A DNA stretch of 64,000 nt from Corythucha ciliata (taxonomy: Eukaryota; Arthropoda; Insecta; Hemiptera; Tingidae). The first letter of the stretch is position 1. Every line of letters begins with the position of its first letter. This document shows positions 56,456-64,000 of the stretch, piece by piece. The notes under the pieces were generated by a model. The model was not told the DNA's origin. It saw only the letters and a list, made by a program, of their open reading frames with translations, and did not search any database. Position numbers and translations under genes: made by a program. The DNA is taken from contig CM075940.1 of NCBI GenBank assembly GCA_038030265.1, positions 806,001-870,000 on the forward strand, in the 5' to 3' direction.

Positions 56456-56656
56456 AACGTCTTCAAGAAACATCGCGTTTCGGTTCGTTTTAACGATTCA
56501 GAAGACGCCTAAAAATCGAACTCTCACAACGGAATTTCGAGTGCTCAATCCCGAGCTAAAGAAAAACAAACCGATCGATCGCAACCGTAATGCTTCACAT
56601 CTTACTGTGAGTAACAAAGAATTTTTCTTCGTTGTGCACTCTTCACTTGTCAAAAA

Positions 56657-57778
56657 ATGGCCACGTCACAACCGCCCATCACTCTTACACCCGAACAACT
56701 CGCCTATTTGCACCACCAACTACGTGCGCTTGAAAGGCCCACTATCAAAAAATGTCATCTGGACATGATTCCCGAATTCCGGGGCGAACCGGAAATTCTC
56801 CAACACTTTATCGACACCTCTGAACAACTAATAACGAACTTCGCAAACCCCGAAGCACCCAATCATTTTGAAAACTTTTATATTTTGAACTGTATTATTG
56901 CAAAAATCAAAGAACCTGCCGCTCGATGTGTACACTCACACCCACTTTCAACATGGGAAGAAGTTAAAAACGCTCTCCTGTCAAATTTTGGTGATAAAAG
57001 AGATGTTCACACCCTTTTAAACGAACTAGCCCGTTATAGACAAAATTCAGACTCCGCGTTCCAATTTCATGAGCAAATTCAAAAAATGCTGTATTTAATA
57101 ATTGCCCAAATTAAAAATAAGCCAACTGAATACCCACCGGAACTTATTCCATTTATGGAGAAGCATGCACTGCGTTGTTTATTAAATGGCTTAAACGAAA
57201 ATATAGGTCCCTTGTTGAAAACGAAAGCACCTCAAGACTTGAACGAAGCCCTTGTCATCATGACTAATGACTTCCAGTTCCTGGCTCGAGGAAAGCAAGT
57301 ACAAAACCCAAGAAATCAAAAACTTCCTTCTCCCAATCAAAATTTCTACCAAGGAAGAAATCCTCAATCTAACTTCAATCCATTTAACTCACAAAGTAAT
57401 GCTCAATTCCAAAAACCCCAATATTTTAACCCTCAACAACCTCGAAATTTCAATCCTCAAAAACCTCAACATTTTAACTTTCAAAAACAACAATTTCATC
57501 AAAGTCAAAGACCTCAAACAATAAGACCTCCACCTCAACAATTTCAACAAACCTCGCACAGACCAAACTATCAATCCAATGCTTATACGCCCACCCCAAT
57601 GAGCTATCAGACTATATTAAACCACGAAGTCCGTCCAGAAAATGTAAATAACATAACTGAAAACCTAAGTCCAGAAAACATGAACACTATTCGCGAAAAT
57701 TTCAACTGTGACCATTATAAAATGGACGGGAATAATTTTTTAGGCGATGGCCTCGCGAATACCAAACCATTAACTTAA
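56657..57778 (+). CDS. gag of the second errantivirus-like element (373 aa)
   Basis: ATG 56657. Capsid-type helical region (CHLDMIPEFRGEPEI to RCLLNGLNENIGPLL) is followed by a long Gln/Asn/Pro-rich tail containing repeated NPQ/FQKPQ-like units. No zinc knuckle. Fully open; the stop TAA overlaps the next start (TAATG), placing protease-pol in the -1 frame. It should form the particle shell. Confidence 0.9.
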   Translation: MATSQPPITLTPEQLAYLHHQLRALERPTIKKCHLDMIPEFRGEPEILQHFIDTSEQLITNFANPEAPNHFENFYILNCIIAKIKEPAARCVHSHPLSTWEEVKNALLSNFGDKRDVHTLLNELARYRQNSDSAFQFHEQIQKMLYLIIAQIKNKPTEYPPELIPFMEKHALRCLLNGLNENIGPLLKTKAPQDLNEALVIMTNDFQFLARGKQVQNPRNQKLPSPNQNFYQGRNPQSNFNPFNSQSNAQFQKPQYFNPQQPRNFNPQKPQHFNFQKQQFHQSQRPQTIRPPPQQFQQTSHRPNYQSNAYTPTPMSYQTILNHEVRPENVNNITENLSPENMNTIRENFNCDHYKMDGNNFLGDGLANTKPLT

Positions 57779-58113
57779 TGCACCTAGAGAAATCTCAATG
57801 CCTACCCTATATTACTACCCCTCTAGGTTTAAAGGTTCTTATCGACACCGGCAGTTCTAACAGTTTTATTAAAACCTTCATTGCTGAAAAATTATTTCGA
57901 GAAAAAATTAAAGAAGATAAATTCACGGTAAAAACTGCACACGGTGAAAGTACTGGCACCTCCAGTCTTGACCTGTGTAGCAGTGTAATTTTCGAAAAAA
58001 CAAAAACCCCCTGTAAATTTTTTGTATTCAACTTTCACAGTTCTTTCGATATACTTTTAGGTCTTGATTGCCTAAAATCATTAAACGCTACCCCTAAAAT
58101 TAGGAGAAAATAA
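57778..58113 (+). CDS. Protease of the second errantivirus-like element
   Basis: ATG overlaps the gag stop. The DTGSSNSFI active site and LLGLDCLKSLNAT are present. The frame ends early at 58113 because of a one-base shift near 58105; the rest of pol continues in the next frame from 58115. This separates protease from RT in this copy. Confidence 0.85.
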   Translation: MHLEKSQCLPYITTPLGLKVLIDTGSSNSFIKTFIAEKLFREKIKEDKFTVKTAHGESTGTSSLDLCSSVIFEKTKTPCKFFVFNFHSSFDILLGLDCLKSLNATPKIRRK

Positions 58114-58114
58114 A

Positions 58115-61100
58115 TTGAAAATCGGAACAATTGATGTTCCAATTCAAATGTACTTCATTCCTCAAGAAGTAAAAAGTTACTCGATACAAGGTCGCTCGGC
58201 AAAACAAATTGAAATTCATTTAACAACCGTAAAAGACGGTGAAGCCCTCATCCACCATAATAAATTCGGAACCATCGAGATTCCCGAATGCATAGTGTCC
58301 GTAAAAAACAGCAAAGCATACTGCTTAGCAATAAACACAGATAGTTCCACTAAAGAAATTCATTTGCGAAGGGCTTTAAATGAAAACGAGGCCGAACCCT
58401 ACTGCATCGTGCAGAACGGTTACATTACCTCGTATGAAAATTTTAATTCAATTAAAAATGGATCAGATTGCATTGTGACAACAGAATCCAATAATTTCGA
58501 AATTAATAACATAAAGGAGCCCCACCCAACTGAAAGAAACAAAATAAAAGTTTTGAAATTATTTAATCAATTGAGATTAGACCATTTGAACGAAGAAGAA
58601 AAAAATCAACTGGAAAAATTACTAATTAACTATTCAGATATATTGTACGAGGAGCCCCACCCAACTGAAAGAAACAAAATAAAAGTTTTGAAATTATTTA
58701 ATCAATTGAGATTAGACCATTTGAACGAAGAAGAAAAAAATCAACTGGAAAAATTACTAATTAACTATTCAGATATATTGTACGACGAAAATGAAAAATT
58801 GAGTACAACGAGTGAAATAAAACACATTATCCGTACTACGGATGAAATACCAGTTTACACCAAACCTTACAGGTACCCCGAAGTTTATAGGACAGAAGTC
58901 CAAAACCAAATTCAAACACTATTAAATAACGAAGTCATACAACCATCAAATTCCCCTTATAATGCCCCTTTATGGATCGTCCCAAAGAAAAAAGACGCTT
59001 CAGGGAAACAACAATTTCGATTAGTCATCGACTATAGGAAACTAAACGATAAAACCATTAACGACAAGTACGACCTACCTAACATTGAGGACATTCTAGC
59101 AAAATTGGGAAATTGCAATTATTTTACTACAATAGACTTAGTTTCAGGTTTTCACCAGGTGGCAATGGCTGAATCCAGCATTCCAAAAACGGCCTTTAGC
59201 ACCGAAAATGGGAAGTGGGAATATAGAAAAATGCCATTTGGCTTAAAAAATGCCCCATCTACATTCCAAAGGTTAATGGACAATTGCCTTCGTGGGTTAC
59301 AAAACGAAATTTGCGCGTGTTTTATGGACGACATCATCGTCTTTAGTACAAGCTTACAAGAACATATGATTAGATTGAAACAAATATTCGAACGCCTTAG
59401 AAACGCAAAATTAAAAATCCAACTGGACAAAACGGAGTTTTTACGAAAGGAGTTAAATTATCTAGGCCATTTGATCACCTCTGAAGGTATAAAACCCAAT
59501 CCTGAAAAAGTCGAAGCAATCACTAAATATCCTATTCCAAAAACGCCTAGAGAACTCAAGGGATTCTTAGGACTTTTAAGTTATTACAGACGATTCATTA
59601 AAGACCTCGCAAAATTATCCAAACCCCTATCACAACGCCTTAAAAAAGGAGAAAAAATTAACGTAAACGATCCCGATTATAAAGAAAGCTTTGAAACATG
59701 TAAACTACTTCTCATTAACGACCCAGTACTAAAATACCCCGATTTTAAAATGCCCTTCATATTAACAACTGACGCTTCCGGCGTATCTATTGGTGCCGTC
59801 CTATCTCAGAAATTTAACGGAGAAGAACATCCTGTATCCTATGCGAGCAGAACATTGAATGACACCGAAAAGAAACTCTCCACTATCGAGAGAGAACTAC
59901 TAGCCATCGTTTGGGCTACAAAACACTTTAGACCTTATTTGTATGGACGTAAATTTACCTTAGTAACAGACCACAAACCCCTTGTCTGGTTGCATTCCTT
60001 AAAAGAACCAAATTCAAAATTATTTAGATGGAAGTTGAAATTGGAGGAGTTCGATTTCGAGATCACTTACAAGGACGGAAAATCAAACACTAATGCAGAC
60101 GCTCTCTCAAGAATAGAAATTCATACAATGTCAACAAGTGAACCACCCGAATCCTTAATAGTTAACTTGGATGACCCTCCACCTATCGATTGTTTAACAA
60201 TTCATTCTAACAAAGAAGGAAACACCACATTGGAAATCCCAATAAAGGAAGGAACAATCAACACGTGTTCAAAACAAATAATAATAAACGCTGGCCAGGT
60301 ACCAACAACTACTATTGAACAGAGAAACCTCTTTCAAGGAGAAAAAACAAAAATTAACGTTAAATTTCCCCTTCATAACTTGAATAATGAAATAATCAAA
60401 TTTACGAAAGAACATATCGAACCCAAAACTCATTACGGACTCTACTTCGAAACAGACGTCTACAGAATATTTACCACGACCTTGATGGAAACTTTTAAAT
60501 ATGCGGAATTGAAATTAACTAAGTTTACTAAACACTTATTAGACATCGAAGACACTGAAGAACAATTGGAAATTATTAGATTCTACCACCAAGAAGATAA
60601 AGTACACCGCGGTATAAACGAAACATACGAAACAATAAAAACTAAATATTACTGGCCAAGTCTAAAAACAATGATTCAAACATTCATCAATACCTGTGAC
60701 CTCTGTCTTAAGTGTAAATACGAAAGACATCCGTTGAAACCTTATTTTAATATCACACCAACGCCATCTCGACCTCTCCAAATTGTCCATGCCGATGTAG
60801 TAACCGTACAAAAACAAAAATTTCTCACCTTAATCGATAAATTTTCAAAATATGCCCAAGCTTACGCCCTCAAGGCGGCAACCGGAATTAATATAGCCCA
60901 CAAACTTCTAACGTTCATAAGTCACATTGGAAAACCCACAGAACTAATTGTAGACAACGGAAATGAATTTAACGCGAGCGTAGTCAAAGAATTTTTAGCC
61001 TTACATAGAATCAAACTTCATTTCGTCTGCACACAAAACCCAACTTCCAATTCCCCCATTGAACGATTTCATTCAACAATAATAGAAATCATTCGTGTAA

Positions 61101-61387
61101 TGACTCAATGTAATGAATTCAAAAATAGTACCATCACTGAAAAAATGCAATATGCGATAATAACCTACAATAATAGTATTCACAGTACCACTAAATTGAC
61201 ACCCTTTGAGGTACTAAACGGTCACATCGAAAACGAAAATCCCATTGCACTCGACCTGGAACAACGAATTACAAACTTATACATTACCGAACATAAAGAA
61301 AAAACAAAACAATTATACGAAATGGGTGATTCCAAAATTTCGGTACAATTTGTGTCACAGCGTGATTTCTTTGGACCGGTTGGATGA
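58115..61387 (+). CDS. RT-RNase H-integrase of the second errantivirus-like element
   Basis: 1090 codons. The N-terminal part holds a 45-residue perfect repeat (58517-58786). RT has an FMDDIIVFS box, a less common variant of the YLDD found in its neighbour. RNase H has TDASGVSIGA. The integrase zinc site is HRGINETY...CDLCLKC, with core residues in VHADVVTV, VDNGNEF and PIERFHS. After TEHKEKTKQLYE the sequence stops resembling integrase, and 21 unrelated codons lead to a TGA at 61387. The C-terminal tail and env are missing. Confidence 0.88.
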   Translation: MKIGTIDVPIQMYFIPQEVKSYSIQGRSAKQIEIHLTTVKDGEALIHHNKFGTIEIPECIVSVKNSKAYCLAINTDSSTKEIHLRRALNENEAEPYCIVQNGYITSYENFNSIKNGSDCIVTTESNNFEINNIKEPHPTERNKIKVLKLFNQLRLDHLNEEEKNQLEKLLINYSDILYEEPHPTERNKIKVLKLFNQLRLDHLNEEEKNQLEKLLINYSDILYDENEKLSTTSEIKHIIRTTDEIPVYTKPYRYPEVYRTEVQNQIQTLLNNEVIQPSNSPYNAPLWIVPKKKDASGKQQFRLVIDYRKLNDKTINDKYDLPNIEDILAKLGNCNYFTTIDLVSGFHQVAMAESSIPKTAFSTENGKWEYRKMPFGLKNAPSTFQRLMDNCLRGLQNEICACFMDDIIVFSTSLQEHMIRLKQIFERLRNAKLKIQLDKTEFLRKELNYLGHLITSEGIKPNPEKVEAITKYPIPKTPRELKGFLGLLSYYRRFIKDLAKLSKPLSQRLKKGEKINVNDPDYKESFETCKLLLINDPVLKYPDFKMPFILTTDASGVSIGAVLSQKFNGEEHPVSYASRTLNDTEKKLSTIERELLAIVWATKHFRPYLYGRKFTLVTDHKPLVWLHSLKEPNSKLFRWKLKLEEFDFEITYKDGKSNTNADALSRIEIHTMSTSEPPESLIVNLDDPPPIDCLTIHSNKEGNTTLEIPIKEGTINTCSKQIIINAGQVPTTTIEQRNLFQGEKTKINVKFPLHNLNNEIIKFTKEHIEPKTHYGLYFETDVYRIFTTTLMETFKYAELKLTKFTKHLLDIEDTEEQLEIIRFYHQEDKVHRGINETYETIKTKYYWPSLKTMIQTFINTCDLCLKCKYERHPLKPYFNITPTPSRPLQIVHADVVTVQKQKFLTLIDKFSKYAQAYALKAATGINIAHKLLTFISHIGKPTELIVDNGNEFNASVVKEFLALHRIKLHFVCTQNPTSNSPIERFHSTIIEIIRVMTQCNEFKNSTITEKMQYAIITYNNSIHSTTKLTPFEVLNGHIENENPIALDLEQRITNLYITEHKEKTKQLYEMGDSKISVQFVSQRDFFGPVG
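58517..58786 (+). repeat. Perfect 135-bp in-frame tandem duplication in pol
   Basis: 58517-58651 and 58652-58786 look identical apart from the last base, which is the unit boundary. It duplicates 45 codons ahead of the RT palm. Identical copies mean a very recent event, or an assembly duplication. Confidence 0.9.
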
Positions 61388-61504
61388 ATTTTTTTACAAT
61401 TTTTTTCTATCAACTACATTAGTTGTTATGAACACTTCCCTGTCTTTTTCAAGCCTCTAAAACAGTATTAAGCCTAATAAAAAATTAAAATAAAGTTCAT
61501 ATTG

Positions 61505-62106
61505 TCACTCCCTAGTCTGTCACAAAGTAGAGGTTGTATAGTTTGAAAAATCATTACTCTACTACCGTCCATGATAATTCTTGAAAAATGGGTACCATTC
61601 TTCTCAGTGAATCTTCAAGATGCGGAATAAAATTGAGCCAGAATGTCAGGTTGTAAAGGCTGGTTAACACGAAGCTTTTCCCTCTGTCACAGGGGGTGTT
61701 AGGTCACTCCCTAGCTTTTTTGAAATTACCCACTAAACCCTTAGGAAGGAAAATTTCGTGCTGAAAAAAAAAGTGGCAACACTGTTACATTCCCGCCAAT
61801 GCTGTGGTTTGGCGCGATAACGTCCAATTCCGTTTCAGTTGACTTCAGGATGTCGTGAGAGGAAGAGGTCGTGGAAGTATTTTTATTGGCCGTCATTCCC
61901 TAGCCTTTATCAACTTCGATCTGGTAAGTCATATCTTTTCATTCTATAGACAGTTTTATTGTGCTTCTAAATCTCTTCCCAAACACAGTATCATTCAAGT
62001 TATTATCACCTATGCTTTGCCCACACTGATAAGAAATGACCATTTTGTCACTCCCTGCCCTATCACTCCCTAGCTCAATTGAAATTCGTATCGAGCTAGG
62101 GAGTGA
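61505..62106. repeat. Array of TCACTCCCTAG motifs with a 14-bp hairpin
   Basis: Direct copies are at 61505, 61704, 61893 (one change), 62048 (partial) and 62063. The last pairs with an inverted copy: TCACTCCCTAGCTC (62063-62076) and GAGCTAGGGAGTGA (62093-62106), 16-base loop. A GGTCAGGGAGGGAC echo lies at 62113. They sit upstream of the long ORF. Confidence 0.8.
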
Positions 62107-62291
62107 CTCAGGAGGTCAGGGAGGGACATTTAACTGAATTTTACTTACATTTTCAATGTTTACACTTCAATTACATGCGTATGCTGGCTCAAAGCTAAGC
62201 CTTGATTGGTGGTGGTGATTGGTGGAGCCTTTTCAAAGCCTATTTCTCACTCACAATAAACTAAAAAGATGTAATCGTTTATTTCAGGAAT

Positions 62292-64000
62292 ATGGCGCCG
62301 GAGAGTACTGAGTTTACTAACAACCTGAGTTCAAAAAAAAAAATAAACAAGTATTCGGGAGACTACTGATTGGGGACGCGAAGTTCCTTCGCAAATATCG
62401 TTTCCTTTCAGAAATGAGCTCCATTTCACGCAAAGTTTGTTCACAAATCAACAATTCTCTCCTGCGCTTAAGAGCGAAAAAGCTTTCAGAAAGAGTTCAA
62501 AATGATGTCCGTTTCTTCTTTGAAGATGACGAGAATACCAAATTGTGCCCAGGGAAAAAAGATTTCATTACCAAGAAAAACAGAAAAATGCAAAAGAGAG
62601 TCCTTCTGGACACCCTAAAAAATCTGCATGCCAAGTTTTCCCAATCAGTTTCCTACAAAATAAGCTATGCTTCATTTTGTGCTATGAAACCTTTTTGGAT
62701 TGTGAAGCTTCAGGCATCAGGCAGAGACACTTGTGTATGCAGGATCCACGACAACGCTGAAAACCTGGTGAAAGGTTTGTTTCGAGCAGGAATAATTGGC
62801 AAATCAAACATTACTGATGTAATCCGTGAGATATGCTGCGATAATCGTAATGTTGCGTGCCTCCAAAGAAACTGCATCAACTGTAAGGACAATAACGTTA
62901 TCTACTTGGAGTTCGACAGTACAGACTTGGTTTCATATGAACGATGGGTGACCAAAGCAGAGACATTCGTGGATAAGAAGACAAGGAAGCAGAAAACCAC
63001 CAAACATGTCGTCAAAGAAAAACTAAAGATTTACTCTCTGGAGGCAGTCGATACCTTTGAAAAAGAAATATTGCCTTTTTTGTATCACGAAGGGATAGTG
63101 GTCCACATGTTCCGTTCGATAAAAACAATGAAACATCGGTTGAACGCAGATGAGGTTCTCATCCACATCGATTTCAGTGAGAACTGGTATACGAAGTATG
63201 CCACCGAAATACAATCCTTCCACTTTGGAGGGAGCCGCAAGCAATATACTTTACACACTGCCCAGGTGTATTTCAAGAGAAGTAAGTACAGCAACCTCCA
63301 ATCACAATCAATATGTACATTATCAGAGAGCCTGGACCATGGCCCGGCATCTGTGTGGACACACCTTCAACCAATTTTTGCCTTCCTTCAACGAGAGGTT
63401 TCAAATATTAAGACTGTTCATTTCCTGTCGGACAGTCCTGCCACTCAGTACCGAAATCGAACCATCTTTTATTTGATCGCACACGCACTAAAAGAATCTT
63501 TTCCTGATTTGGATATTGGCACTTGGAACTATAGCGCAGCTGGCCATGGCAAGGGTGCTCCCGATGGAATTGGTGCGGTACTGAAAAGGACTGCTGACAG
63601 AGTCGTTGGTGAAGGCAAAGACATCGAAACGTTTTCCAAATTCGTTGAATTCCTACAGGCGAATATTCGAAATGTTGAAATCACTGTGGTCCATGACCAT
63701 GAAATTGATAACATGAAAAAAATCATCCCATCTAACATCCCATCGTTCAAAGGCACAATGCAAGTACATCAGGTGGTTTACCTCCGCACTCGGCCCCACG
63801 AGCTCAGGATGAACCGGTTGAGTTCTTTTGACTGCTACAATTGTGATACCTTCACCATAGGATGTTTGACCTATTCTCATGAAAATTATAATGAAGAAGA
63901 CGATCTACCAAGCGTCTTAAATGTTGAATGCGATCTTCCAGACGAACCCCATGACGAACCGACAATAACATCTCCCGATGATCATGATGATCAACAAGAT
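62292..64000 (+). CDS. Large ORF of unassigned family, RNase H/DDE-like transposase candidate, open at window edge
   Basis: From ATG 62414 the frame is open for 529 codons to the last base of the window. The same frame is open back to 62321 and reads protein-like (QVFGRLLIGDAKFLRKYRF). An earlier ATG at 62292, just after a TTATTTCAG acceptor, leads in another frame to an 11-A run, so the true start may be there with a slip. A Cys cluster (CCDNRNVACLQRNCINC, about residue 150) precedes LIHIDFSENW (Asp, about 252), VHFLSDSPATQYRN (Asp, about 340) and GHGKGAPDGIG (about 377). The tail is very acidic and Asp-rich. Spaced acidic motifs suggest a nuclease or transposase; similar unannotated proteins occur in animals as I recall. 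I do not assign a superfamily. Confidence 0.75.

Larger units (their letters stand above)
56176..61322 (+). mobile_element. Second errantivirus-like element, 3'-truncated in integrase
   Basis: The 5' LTR candidate (56176-56439) has AATAAA at 56391 and is followed by the primer site TGGCGCCCAGAGCAGG. gag (56657), protease (57778) and pol (58115) follow and are homologous to the element at 43171, but clearly a different family. The reading frame leaves pol at about 61322, inside the integrase C-terminus. No env and no 3' LTR are in the window. The cut point coincides with the start of another putative transposon. Confidence 0.85.
61323..64000 (+). mobile_element. Putative DNA transposon of unassigned superfamily, extends past the window
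   Basis: At about 61323 errantiviral integrase gives way to GGGTGATTCCAAAATTTCGG, a plausible transposon end. Inside it TCACTCCCTAG or close variants occur at 61505, 61704, 61893, 62048 and 62063, with an inverted copy at 62096-62106. These clusters look like subterminal transposase-binding sites. A large intact ORF follows. The right end, and therefore any terminal repeat or target duplication, lies beyond base 64000. Confidence 0.5.

Overview
This window is a stretch of eukaryotic, almost certainly arthropod (probably insect) repeat DNA. I see no rRNA or tRNA gene, no bacterial operon and no convincing ordinary host gene. The evidence for an insect is the AT-rich composition, GT-AG introns inside transposases, Ty3/gypsy elements of the errantivirus type with an envelope gene, and BED-finger hAT, THAP/P, pogo/Tigger and MULE transposases. 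The species cannot be named from the sequence.

Layout, left to right. 0.2-2.8 kb (minus): a MULE transposase broken by two in-frame TGA codons. 3.5-13.0 kb: a remnant of an LTR and primer-binding site, split by a complete 9.18-kb hAT element (3734-12913, perfect 8-bp target duplication). That hAT carries its own broken BED/hAT transposase, two inverted-repeat elements and a nested pogo/Tigger-like transposon. 13.1-14.6 kb (plus): an intron-containing DUF4371-type hAT transposase relic. 14.8-18.1 kb (minus): the 3' part of a Ty3/gypsy pol. 18124-32752: a 14.6-kb hAT-ended block with a perfect 8-bp duplication, lying inside the RNase H to integrase part of that gypsy; its RNase H resumes at 32761. 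Inside the block are a second gypsy with short LTRs, a 5'-truncated Ty1/copia, a THAP-domain ORF, a BED-finger ORF and several palindromic elements.

33.1-34.9 kb holds nothing recognisable. 34.9-36.4 kb is a degenerate gypsy pol on plus. 36.9-37.2 kb is a short MITE. 38248-42943 is a hAT-type element with 13-bp terminal repeats and an apparent 6-bp target duplication. 43171-50600 is a nearly intact errantivirus-like provirus: two 240-bp LTRs that differ at two bases, gag with one stop, and open pol and env. 51451-52079 is a pair of apparently identical 278-bp LTR-like repeats only 73 bp apart, abutting a P-element (THAP9-like) transposase relic at 52.1-55.1 kb on minus. 56.2-61.3 kb is a second errantivirus-like element with a 135-bp in-frame tandem duplication. 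It is cut off inside integrase at about 61322.

From there to the window edge lies the least familiar object. It has a candidate new left terminus, at least five copies of a TCACTCCCTAG motif (one pair forming a perfect 14-bp hairpin), and an intact reading frame of at least 529 codons still open at base 64000. The frame has an acidic-residue pattern suggestive of an RNase H-like transposase. Insertion order can be read from the nesting, so much of the window is a stack of dated transposition events rather than a set of cooperating genes.
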